Origin: Chlorophyllum brunneum
Taxonomy: Eukaryota; Basidiomycota; Agaricomycetes; Agaricales; Agaricaceae
DNA: 64,000 nucleotides
Reading direction: 5' to 3'
NCBI GenBank assembly: GCA_963576785.1
Contig: OY756143.1
Coordinates: forward strand, 1,674,001-1,738,000
Shown piece after piece: positions 48,493 to 59,200 of the stretch. Every line of letters starts with the position of its first letter. Position 1 is the first letter of the stretch. A program made the position numbers and the translations under genes. The notes below the pieces were generated by a model that did not search any database, was not told the origin of the DNA, and worked only from the letters and a program-made list of their open reading frames with translations.

Positions 48493-49638
48493 ATGTCATC
48501 CAAGCGGGGTCGCAAAAGGAATGACAACCTCCCCCCCAATCGTGCGAGGGATGTCCAGCGGGCCTTCCGCGCCCGACGCGCAGCGCACTTGCAGGTACTT
48601 TCCGCCACCCACAGTGGTGTAAATTCGTTGAATCACTTATGACTAACTGTGGCGTTCTACCTCCTTCAGGCGTTGGAACAACGAGTGGCAGAGCTCGAGG
48701 AAGAGAATAATTGCCTCCGGCAAGCACTCAATCTCCCTCCTTCAAATAGGCCGCCATTAGGGAAGGGGCCAACGGGCAAAGACAAGCCAAAGCATTACGA
48801 AACGGCGGTTGCGGGTGCCTCCATGAGCCAGCCTCTCACATTTGCTCAGACGAGCCGGGAATCCTCAACCGCGGACTCTCCTGGCTCGCGGACAAGCTCC
48901 CTTTCGCCCCATACCATCAATGTTTCGATGTCTTCCCGGCCGATGCAGGTCATCGAGAGCAGCTCCTCGTGGCACAATGACCTTCTGATGGGTGAAAACC
49001 ACCAGTCTGACATGACAGGACCTGCAGACTCTCCTTATCAGCTCACACCTATGACAGCTCCTTTACCACTCAAGCCTGCTTATACCTCCTACACCAGCAG
49101 CTCACTACCCTCCTCCTCCCGCGGTTCTGTATCTAGTGATGTATATAACCCCAACAGCTCGACCTACTCACACTCCTCGGACCGTCCCCTGTCGCATAGC
49201 TACAGTGGACCGAGTTTCACCTTGCGGGAGCCTGAAATACGTGAGGGGCCTCCACGACATTATTCCTACACGCCCTCTTCCTTCCAGACATATGATCATG
49301 CCAGTATGCATAGTCCGAGCCCTTCACCTGGTATTTCGACCTTGCACTCACAGCAACAGCCACCGCCACATCACCGAGAATCCCCTATTTCCTATACTCC
49401 CGCTCCCGCCCCCCCTCGGCGGTGTATGACAGATCCCCAGGGCTTTTCGATGACTCAGGGGTTTTCCGGCCTCCCTCATCCAATTCAGATCCAGACACAA
49501 CAGCTTGCTGGGATCCACCCTGCCACTCGCCAAACAGAATTCATTCGAAGCCAGAGCGAGATGGGACAGTTGACACCACCTCCCAGACATCAACCTTATG
49601 GCCCGGACGGTCGTTTGAACCACCATCCCCTACCATAG
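48493..49638 (+). CDS. bZIP transcription factor (Yap/Pap1-like basic region)
   Basis: Start ATG at 48493: MSSKRGRKRNDNLPPNRARD followed by VQRAFRARRAAHLQ, then an intron and ALEQRVAELEEENNCLRQAL. This is a basic DNA-contact helix running into a leucine zipper with hydrophobics at heptad spacing. The NxxARDVQRAFRARR pattern is a variant of the fungal Yap/Pap1 basic region (NxxAQxAFRxRK). The remaining 300 residues are Ser/Pro/Tyr/Gln-rich and disordered, for example SSLPSSSRGSVSSDVYNPNS, and would carry activation or repression function. No Cys-rich redox domain like that of Yap1 is seen, so oxidative-stress control by disulphides is not supported. The target genes are unknown. It ends at 49638 and converges with UNG1 across about 630 bp. 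Confidence 0.82.
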
Positions 49639-50272
49639 TCATCTGCTTGCCCAATGTTGTCAATTTCGTGACGCACATAATCGTGTCAGACCCGATGCAC
49701 ATCTATATTCAGATTACAGAAACCCTGTAACGTTAATCATCTACCCAATAGTTAGGTTCATCCGTCTATATACCTAGAAATGTACAGCAAGTATAGTTAG
49801 TACCTTACGCTTTTAGCTTACATCTTCTTACTGTTATCGTACATTCACAATCCTATCAATCGAGGCGTGTCGCAAGCACACCCAGTCGTGATTTTCTGGG
49901 TTAATTGGCATAAACGCTGGAGTCCGAGGTGCTAGAAGTCAATGTAGCAGACAACACGAGAACGCAGGGGATACGGCTACTATGCACTGCTCCACGTGTA
50001 CGGTCTCTTCAATAATCAGAATTGGTCACCGAGATCATAGGCTACGAGAAGGCCGGCGAGGTATACGTGAATTATTTCACATTTCATTACTGGCGAAAGG
50101 TATAATAAAGGATTGACCAAAGATCCGGCCAACATATGTAGATAACTAAGTAAGTCGAGCGCTTGAACAAAAGAGAAATCGAACACGAGGCCGGGTACAT
50201 GGCGGAAGAGAGCGGGAGTTGTCAAGAAGTTTGCCACCATTCTGCCGTGAGAATGGAAACACCCATGAGGCT
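49639..50272. other. Convergent intergenic region, no gene seen
   Basis: About 630 bp between the stops of the bZIP and UNG1 genes. Readings on either strand are short and overlap the 3' flanks. No repeat or RNA gene was recognised. Confidence 0.45.
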
Positions 50273-51872
50273 TCATGCGACTGGGGTCAGGTCGCACCAG
50301 TCGACCCGGCCATCAGTACCGTATTTCCTTTCCAACCATTCATTCGCAGTCTTGAAATGTCCATTCCCGATGAAACCGCGATTGGCGGAAAGGGGAGACG
50401 GATGCTAGATAGGAAGAGAACCCGTGCAAATAAGAGCTCGGGTCCAAAGATGGAAGACAAGTTCAACTCACAGCACTCGTCAGGATGAGATGTTTCGTCT
50501 AATAAGGGTTTGCTCAAATCCCGTGCAGAAAATGATGCGTTAAGGCTGACCTTGCTTAACTTTGCCACTCTTTTCATTGCCCATGATCCCCATGCAAGGA
50601 AAACAACACCCCGGCCGATGCCGTTCGTCTCGGAATCTTCAGAACCACTAGAAAGATTGGCACCGCCATATCGATCAACCACATCAACAACCTTATCAGT
50701 GAATTGTTCCCAGCCTTTATTGGAGTGTGATCCAGCTTCACGAGCGTGGACAGTAAGGCAGGTATTCAGTAACAAGACACCGTTGGTGGCCCATGCGGTG
50801 AGGTTGCTAGAAAGAAAAAGTTTATATGGCAGGTTTGTCAAGGCTGAGGGATATCTCACCCGTGTTTCGGCGGCTCGAATTCTGGGTACTCCGCCTTCAG
50901 CTCCGCGTAGATCTGTCAGCACGAGAGGTCATCAGCTGGCTAGTTGGCATGGAAGGAGGATTGTCGTTCGGAAAGACTGACGTTAATAAGAGATGGAGGA
51001 ATTCGTACGCCCACAGGAACGGAGAAGCAGAGACCTAGGATGTGTGGTTTTAGTACATCGGTTTCGTGGTCAAAATCTATTCTACCTTGAGCTTGGCCGG
51101 GTCCGTGGTATGGGTCTAGAGGGGCTCGAATACTAAGATCCGGAAAAGTTGTAGCAGCATAGGACTGTTTCACCTTGACCTATAATCACAACTTTAATCT
51201 TTCCGAGTGGGGTCCGTGACCAAGCGTAGATGTCCTTCGCTGTAGACCAACTCAACAGACCGCCACAGCCATCGGAGCGCCATGCTCACCGGGTGGATAG
51301 ACCTTGCAGGTTTTCGGTGTGTCGTCTGGACCTTTTACACCTGCGTCCCAGAGGAAGCGCTTCAACGAGATGAAATAGGGTTTAGTGATTTCTCCCTTCA
51401 GGAGTTTTAACCTGTTTCGTCAATCAATTATAGTATGAGGAGGGGGAAAAAGAGCTTCTAACCAACTCTTGCCCATGACTTCACATTCCAACCGCAACAA
51501 CCGTGTTTGTTCCTCGTCCAGAGAATCCATGAATTCGGACTGAGAGAAGGGTATAGAGTTGAGCCTCTGAAGTCCGGAAGTCTTCAGGGGCGAGATAGTG
51601 AGCTTCTTGCCAGCAGAAGCGCTGTCGATCTCTGACGTTGAGAGTTTGATCTTCTTGGCAGGTTCTTTGCCTTTTTTACCAGCAAAGAACATGTCCTCAA
51701 TTGTGCGCTGGCGCTTGTTAGAAACCTTCGGCTTCTCCTGAGCTGAATTAGCCATCTTCTGAGAGGACTGAGATGAATTCTGTTCGACATCTTGGGAATT
51801 TTTTGCTTTGTAGTTGGGGTCGATGTCCTCGAGAAATACGGCGGGCTGTTTCTCGTCTGCAGGAGATGACAT
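50273..51872 (-). CDS. UNG1: Uracil-DNA glycosylase
   Basis: Removes uracil from DNA at the start of base excision repair. Start ATG at 51872: [21 protein letters not shown] basic N-terminus contains [20 protein letters not shown], a PCNA-binding PIP-like box beside a nuclear signal. The conserved domain begins SWLEALFPP, then [19 protein letters not shown] is joined over an intron to [10 protein letters not shown] and then to [20 protein letters not shown], so the catalytic Asp codon of GQDPYHG is itself split by an intron. Next come [55 protein letters not shown] and, across a last intron, [20 protein letters not shown] with the catalytic His, then [14 protein letters not shown] roughly 30-residue insertion with [10 protein letters not shown] separates two core strands. 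The stop is at 50273. Confidence 0.9.
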
Positions 51873-51894
51873 CGCAACAATTACCCGTGAAGCG

Positions 51895-51930
51895 ACGCGT
51901 AGTAGTGAGTTTTACAGGTTAAAGACGCGT
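51895..51930. promoter_or_regulatory. Two MCB (ACGCGT) boxes upstream of UNG1
   Basis: ACGCGT occurs at 51895-51900 and 51925-51930, 23 and 53 bp upstream of the UNG1 ATG and inside the divergent interval shared with SEC59. MCB boxes bind the MBF complex (Mbp1-Swi6) and drive G1/S expression of replication and repair genes in ascomycete yeasts. S-phase control of UNG1 is therefore a reasonable inference. Confidence 0.55.
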
Positions 51931-52098
51931 CGTAAAACGCTTTCAGGGTGATATATGGGCGCCTATGAACTGCGCTAGGCTATTTATATCGCAGACCCTT
52001 CGGGTTCCCAAATCACGTGCCCCTGATCTCACCGTGGTTTTGCAGGGATAACTGCGAGCCCAACAGTAACACTGCATTTCCGAACCCTTGTAGGCCAA

Positions 52099-55000
52099 GT
52101 GTTACTTTCTGACGGAAGTCCGGAAATTCTACCTGTATTATTTAGAGACCACGATATCCGGGTCAAGCTGCCTCGGTCACATTCTTCGCCTTCACCACCG
52201 TCCAAAGACGCCAATGGACGTGGCGAACCCACACGGAGGTACAACCAAAGTGGGCCTAGGTTTCGGCGCCGATTGAACTCATCCAATGTGAACGGAGTTG
52301 CTATTGGGGAGAAGGCAACGTTGGATTGGAGCACGAGCTACCAAGCAGGCTCGTCTAGGTCCGTCCGAGATATCATACTGCGCCGCCCCAAAGTTGATAA
52401 TTTTATTTTTCAGCTCAGCCTCAAGTAGTTCTGACGATGAGACAGAGGACGAAGTGTCGACCTCTTCGCGTGGCCGATCAACCTCGTTGAAACCTAGTGT
52501 TAATGAAGGGGTAAAAGCCAGGAACGGGACACCAGTGCGCCGTCGTGGATCTCAAGCTGGATCGTCAGGGGATTCTGTCGGTAGCGCAAGTAACCTCGTT
52601 GTCAACGGTATCTTGTTCACTCGCTCGCGGTCGCCTGCTTCTGCTCGCCAAAATACCACTCTCCTCGCCTCTAAACTTCGTCGTCACGCATCTCCAATGA
52701 ATACCAGAATTGCCAGACAAAGAGGTGTTCTTGGACCTCTTACAATATTTCCTGCCTTCATAGATTTCAAGATATGGGTACCACTCACGAGGTGGACATT
52801 CGCGTTCAACGTGGATCTCCGCAAGTTTGGCGAGTCTTTGTTGCTTCTGGGCACGTTGGTGTACGCAACGAAGCAGTTTCAATCAATACCCAATGCCGGT
52901 GTTTTCCCGAAAACCATCTCTAATGTACGGCACTGGCTGACCGCCGGTGAGTGATGGGTTTGGTTTGGCATATAATTTCTAAAAAATATCTTCAAGAAAT
53001 TCACACTCTCTGTATCGCATCGTGTTTGTACTTTTTCTGGATCCATAGCTCGCTCGCAAAAGGTGCCTCGCTGAATCCGCAGTCTACTAAGGAACCATCC
53101 CAATGTACTCGGTCTGCATCCCCGTTGGCTGTGGCTAGGCCAGCCTCGCCGCGGATCACGGAGAACAGGGAGCTTAAGCGTGTCAACAGGGCTACGTTTG
53201 GTTATGTGTGGATGTCTGTTCCCAAGAATTATCGGCAAGTCGTTCCTTTGGCTTTGGCTCCTATGGTTGCTGAACTCGATGCAGCGAATCCTCTGATGAT
53301 GGCATCTTTACTGGATTACTACTTGGACCGTTGATTGCGATGGCGCTGTTGATCAATTCCTCACGGCCTACCGCTTTCGACACGGTACTTCCTGCTGGTT
53401 GGATCATAGAGGCACCCACGGAACTCCATAACCTACGGGGTGCTTATGCGGCACCTCAGGCCCTCCTCCTCTCCCGCTATTCCCTCGTCAACCTCAGTAC
53501 GTTGTGCTCCATCATACTGCTACTTCATATTTGCGCGTCATGGTGGTTTGAGCGTCGTTACTCGAAGTCCCCGAATGCGAAGGAAGGAGAGAGGACGTCC
53601 GTACCGCGGAACGAAGGGTGGCGGGCATGGCATTACACACTGTTCACTATTACCGTTAGCATATCGGTATCCACTGTTAGGGTTATGCTGAATAACCGCG
53701 CAATCGGAATCTGGCAACGTGAGTTGGGGGGCTTGCGTATGTGACCGATTGTCTGACTACTTGAGCTTGATCGCAGATCTTACCGTTTTCGAAACTGTGA
53801 TAGCATCCTTTTTCTTCCAGTTCTGTTTGTATATCGCACTACGTATGGCACATAGGGGTTTCAGCCTTGGCGAATTAGGGTTAGTATGTTTCGGTGGAAC
53901 GGCGCTGTGGTTAGAGTTTCTGAACATTACGATGGCCAGAGTGAGTCCCATTAGCTTCTATTCGAGTCGTCTCCTGATTAATATAGCTATGGCCAATCAC
54001 AACACCATTCATTCGAACGTACCGCCTCCCCACTCCTTTGCTCACATTCCAAGTTGCTCTTGTCGCGGGTTCTTTCCTCACAGGATTTTTACTATCACCC
54101 TTCCTCGTCCTGTCGCGAAACTATGCCAAGCGGCCTGCACATCGGTTTCGCTTGCCGCAGGAAAACAGGGCGAAAGAACGCAATCGGCGCTACGCTGCAT
54201 TAGGCTTCTACGTTGGGACGCTGATCGTTGTTACTGGACTGATTGGTCTATGGACGCGGTCGCTGCTCGGAAACCGTGACCCATGGCTTTGGGTCATTTA
54301 TCGAATTCTCGAGGGTCGAAAGAAGTGGCACCGACCCGCTTTACTCGCGTATTGGGGACTGCTTGGGTGTCTGAGTGTAGCTGGGTGGAACCGTCAATTG
54401 GCTAGATCGAGGAAGCTGAGGCCGAGAAGTGTGGCCGCGGAATATATGTTGACGTCCATCTCGCAAGACTCGAACACTTCACAGAATGGGGAGATCACGA
54501 CTTCAACAGCACAGTCGTTGCAGGCCCAGGCAGGTGCCCTAGGCATGGCGTTTCCGAACCTACCAAATCTACCTAGCCTCCCAAATTTACCCAATAGTGT
54601 TAAGGTAGCGCACGTGGCAACAGATTTGTTAGATGCTGCGGACAAGCACGTACCGACGTTGAAGCTAAACGCGAGGAGGAAATTTTTCCACGGACTTGCA
54701 GTCGTTATGTTTATTCCAGGTGTCGCGGTTGATGTGAGTTGAGATTTCGAATTAGAACCAGATGCTGATCGATTACCTGTTCATAGCCGGCCTTCACACA
54801 TCTTTCTTTCAATGTTGCCTTTGCGCTATTTATCTTCGCGGAGTACATCCGATACTTCGCAATTTATCCTTTTGGCGTAACGATTCATCTTTTCATGAAT
54901 GAATTCCTGGATGATAGAGATGGTGGTACCGCAATTCTTAGTCATTTCTATTTATTGACGGGGTGTGCTGGTTCTTTGTGGCTAGAGGGGTACGTCACGT

Positions 55001-55480
55001 TCTAACTTGTGCTGTCATGTTTAGTTCTAAAACAAGCACAAAAGGCCCACCCGTCTATTACAGTATACAGGGATACTCGCTTTGGGTGTCGGTGACGCAG
55101 TAGTAAGTGGCTATGGGAAGAGGTGTTAATGGCATGTGTTGACACATTCGCTGTCACAGGCGTCGGTGGTCGGGAAGCGGATCGGCGTACGTCGATGGTC
55201 ACATACGACGTCGAAAACATTAGAGGGGACCCTGGCTTTTGTGGTATCTGTGGTACTATCAGCGTGGTTGTTGCGGCTTGTGGGATCCGCCGAATCATTC
55301 TCGGTATGTCAAACAAAATACAGATGGAGATGGGTCAAGGGCTGAAATTGTGGTTCACAGACGATGCGCTATTTGCTAGGTGTCACGGCTTCGGCGCTGT
55401 TGGAGGCATTGTCAGACCAGAATGACAATCTAACCTTGCCGTTGTATATGTGGAGCACACTAGTGCTTGTTGATCCATGA
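52099..55480 (+). CDS. SEC59: Dolichol kinase (5' end unresolved)
   Basis: CTP-dependent kinase making dolichyl phosphate in the ER membrane for N-glycosylation, GPI anchors and mannosylation. A hydrophilic Ser/Arg-rich N-terminus includes SSSSDDETEDEVSTSSRGRS. Many hydrophobic segments follow, such as FGESLLLLGTLVYATKQF, LSTLCSIILLLHICASWWF and FYVGTLIVVTGLIGLW. The C-terminal catalytic part has ARRKFFHGLAVVMFIPGVAV, FNVAFALFIFAEYIRYFAIY, PFGVTIHLFMNEFLDDRDGG and LGVGDAVASVVGKRIGVRRW, then SHTTSKTLEGTLAFVVSVVL. This is the DG-rich CTP-binding signature of the family. It ends LYMWSTLVLVDP at 55480. No ATG opens the first frame around 52099; translation may begin in an upstream exon, or at ATG 52696. 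The 3' end is firm, the start is not. Confidence 0.85.
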
Positions 55481-56206
55481 TCACATAGATGCGCTACATT
55501 ATTCTAATTATTGATATATACAGTACAGGATGGTACTGGAGGGGTTTGTGTTGATTCATATGCTTCAGGGTCCAAACCAAGACATGTTCTGTAGACTTGT
55601 GACATGACATGTACATTATGGCATGGTGTAATGGGCCGATAACGAACACGCAGTCGGGGCTTCGAGGGTTGGAGCTGGAAGAACTCCATGGAGGCCGGAT
55701 ATGATGGTGGATGGCGTAGCCAATCCGGGACCTGGCCTTGTCCTGCACGCCGTGGGAGACGCTGACCTGGGATGAAAGCGTGCGGCGAGGGATGTTGCAC
55801 AGAGGTTGGGTGCAAGAACTCTAGCGCCTTGCGGGAGGCGCATGTGAGAAGTAGAAGTGATGATCACGGCAGGCTGGAGTGACGTCAGAGTTCCCATGGA
55901 TGAGAAGGAGTTGTTTGTTTGTTGTTGTGGTGATGGTGCTGGGGGGTAGAGCAGATTGGATCCAATTGGGATCGACGAGCGACGAGTTGCAACCCAGCCC
56001 ATCTTTCTCCACCACACCATCCATCCCCTAATATCTCTTTCCCATCCTCGCTGGCCCCAGTCCCACCTTCCGTTTACCGAGTACCACAACTCATTCCCTT
56101 CGCTCAGCATCGCATTCATGATAGTTGATGTGCCCAGTCCAGCTCTCTAACACTATTTGCCTTGCTCGCATCTGGACAACCGACCGGTAGCCCTCTGTAG
56201 TACCCC
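55481..56206. other. Intergenic region before the hybrid histidine kinase, no gene seen
   Basis: 726 bp downstream of SEC59 and upstream of the histidine kinase. The minus strand is open over several hundred bases here (about 55504-56119), but the readings are of shuffled composition with no family resemblance and no consistent splice joins. Pyrimidine-rich DNA just before 56150 fits a plus-strand promoter and leader. Confidence 0.45.
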
Positions 56207-59200
56207 ATGCCTGAACCTTCCCGTACGGACTCGAATATTGCCCCTCCACCGCCCCAATATCTGACCAATGGTGCCTTCGCGCACCACACTTTGCCCCCAC
56301 CCGAGCCGCGTCTGCCATCGAATGTCTTCCTCCAACGACCTTCGCGGAAGCATACTCGTCCGTCAACGGCACCCGCCATGGAAGATGTCGTAATACTACC
56401 GTCCGGAAGCTCGGGTCGAGTGCGAGGAGGAAGCAATGACGTTGCATCCCCTGTTGATGGCTGTACCTGCTCTCTGTCAACGGGTGGTGTGGCGGAGCCT
56501 GCGAGCGGGGTCGCGAAACCAGATGAAGAAGAATTAGTCATCGTTACCCCTTCGGGACTGAATCTTGGTACGTAAACGCGTCCACAACCACTCAAATAGC
56601 TCATTTCGCCCCGTAGGATCACTACCATCGCCGTTTGCCATATCACAGGATCCCTCTTCCCAAAATTCAACCCCTGAGACGCGGTCCGTAACAGACGGTG
56701 CAGATTTGGACTGGCCAACATTCATTCATGCGTACGCGAATGGCCGCTGGGATCCTCATCGGACACCGAATCGTCCGAAGCAGCCTATTGAAGTCATCAG
56801 GGCTCCAGTTACGGATACCTCAAGGTGGAATCATCCCGCTATAATATCAGTACCATCAACGGAACCCGTCGACGGACCTGTCACCAACGTCTCGTCGCCT
56901 TCCCCTCCCAAGGAATTACCTCCTCTACCGGGTGGCGCGAATGAGAACTTCGAGCCCCAGCAAACCCTCGCTCAGCCTCCCGCGCCTAGTAGTACGTGTT
57001 ATCATGAACAGCCTTTTCCTCAGAAACCTTCGTTTATGGGCATTCCCAACATGTCTGCCGCTCTCAAATTTCACGGCGTTCGGACCAGCATGCCTTTGAG
57101 CCTTCCTCCACCTTCACATCGTCTCCGTAACTCGTTCTCAAATGCCTCTCCTACCCAACAAGAAAATATGTCTATGACCACAACAGCGGCGAACGCAGAG
57201 TTACAAACGACCGTAGCTACCATGCGTTGGGCCGCTGCACGAGTCGACATATCACCCCTGGCGCTCCCTTCGCCCGAACACGAGCTCGCTGATCCTATGA
57301 GAGGAGTTACAGCCGCTCTTCCTGGTACCCATGCTGCGGAAATTCCTCCTGATTACCCTATCACCCCAGGTGGCACCCGTCGAAGTCGTTTGGCAGAGTT
57401 TTGGGAGGGTACGACCGATGTCGAAGAGGCGAGAGGCCACAAACGAAGTTCTGGGGCTCTTCGTCAGGACATACGGGAAGAACAGCTATCACAACTAGTC
57501 CAAACGGCGGCACCGGCTTCAAATATTGGAGAAACCAATAGTCCATCTCCAACTGCGCACCGTCGGTCCCACCTCAGTCTTCTTGCGTCCGTACCCCCTG
57601 CCACTGCACCATCGAGGGATGTATACCATACGTCCGGTGTTGCCCAGGACGACTACTTTGGAGATGTTACGCCTAGAACAGCTGCCCGCGCCACGTCGGA
57701 CGCAGCCGCGATGATGACGTCCGAAGGCATTCCGGACAATGCCCCTTCCAGCGATACCACAATCCCCCCGCAGTCCACGGCCTCGATTATACCGGAACAG
57801 ATGCACGTTCCTGAGCCTGGCACCCTATCTGTACCTGCCGTGGTGAAGAGGATTTGCTTGACTAGGCAGTCTTCTTCGCCGCTGCCGGCTACTTTCCTGC
57901 CCAAGGAAAGCCGTGTGTTTGGCGGTCGTATAGTTTCGGATGCCATCTATACAAGAACGCCTCGACTCTCGAAGGAGGAGCAGCTATATGACGATTTGCA
58001 ATACTTAGCTCCTCCTGATCCTCCTGATGAGCTTGAGAGAAGGCGAGCATTATATAAGTGAGTCGAACCGTCCTACTTCGTTTGTTATACTTTTTCAACA
58101 CGATCTTCCCAGATATAACATCTGGAACACCGGTCCAGATACCAATTTTGACAGGATAGCTCATCTTGCAAAATTGGTTTTCAATACAAAGGGCGTGATG
58201 ATTGCCCTGATCGATGGCGGTGAAGTGTGAGTTTCCTGTCTATCTCAACAACACGTCATTGACATCATACTCCACAGGTGGCATAAGTCCGAGTGTGAGT
58301 CTGTTTGACACATCTAATTACGGCACCCGAACCAAGGTCATTTGCCATAAGGGGGTTTGAAAGTTACAGATAACCTACGCTTAATATCCTTTTGCGGTCA
58401 CGCGATACTACAGCGGTGAGTCCTCGAATCAATTTGCTCAGTTTTATTTGACATATGTCTCACAGTGGAGATGAGCCCATGGTAGTAATGGACACCCATG
58501 CAGACTGGCGGTTCACACGGAATGTAAGCTATCCCAGACTCCGTCGATATCCCTGGCGCTGAGCTATCAAACCCTAGCCAATGGTAATGGGCGGCCCCAA
58601 GATGCGGTTCTATGCAGGCGCACCACTCCGGACACAGGATGGGTTCAACGTCGGAACGCAAGTTCCTTCTCTCCAATCATACTGCCATAGCTGAGTGAAG
58701 ATACTCTAGTTTAGCTCTTATAGATGATACGCCCCGGGAAGAGTTCTCTCCCCGGCAACGACATACTCTCAAGGAATTCGCGGTCTGTCTATCACTTCCT
58801 GCGTTTTCTGTTATATACCAATCATGGAAGTTATTGTATAGGCCATTGTAATGCGAGAAATGGAACTTTGGCGTGACAAGGTACGGACATCAATTCGTGC
58901 GGAAATGACACGGTTTGACATCAACACGGACCGCTTAGATTCAATTGCGGATACGGGATCGAATCCAGAATTCGGTAGGCCCGAAATCCACTTTGGTGTT
59001 CATAGCTGGCGGACTGGACTGACACAACATCATCGCCTAGATGGAACAGTTTTCCCGAGAATGCCTGGAAATTGATGAAGAGACCCCCGCACGAGAGCGT
59101 CGCGATTCCGTCGGCGGCTCCTCGATGGACAAAGTATACGACCGCGCTGCCAAGCTGGTGAAACGCACTCTCGATGTAGAGGGAGTGATCGTCATGGATG

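Noticed and set aside
55504..56119. Minus-strand gene between SEC59 and the histidine kinase
   Set aside because: Several overlapping frames are equally open, none has a recognisable domain, and the interval looks like promoter and leader DNA.
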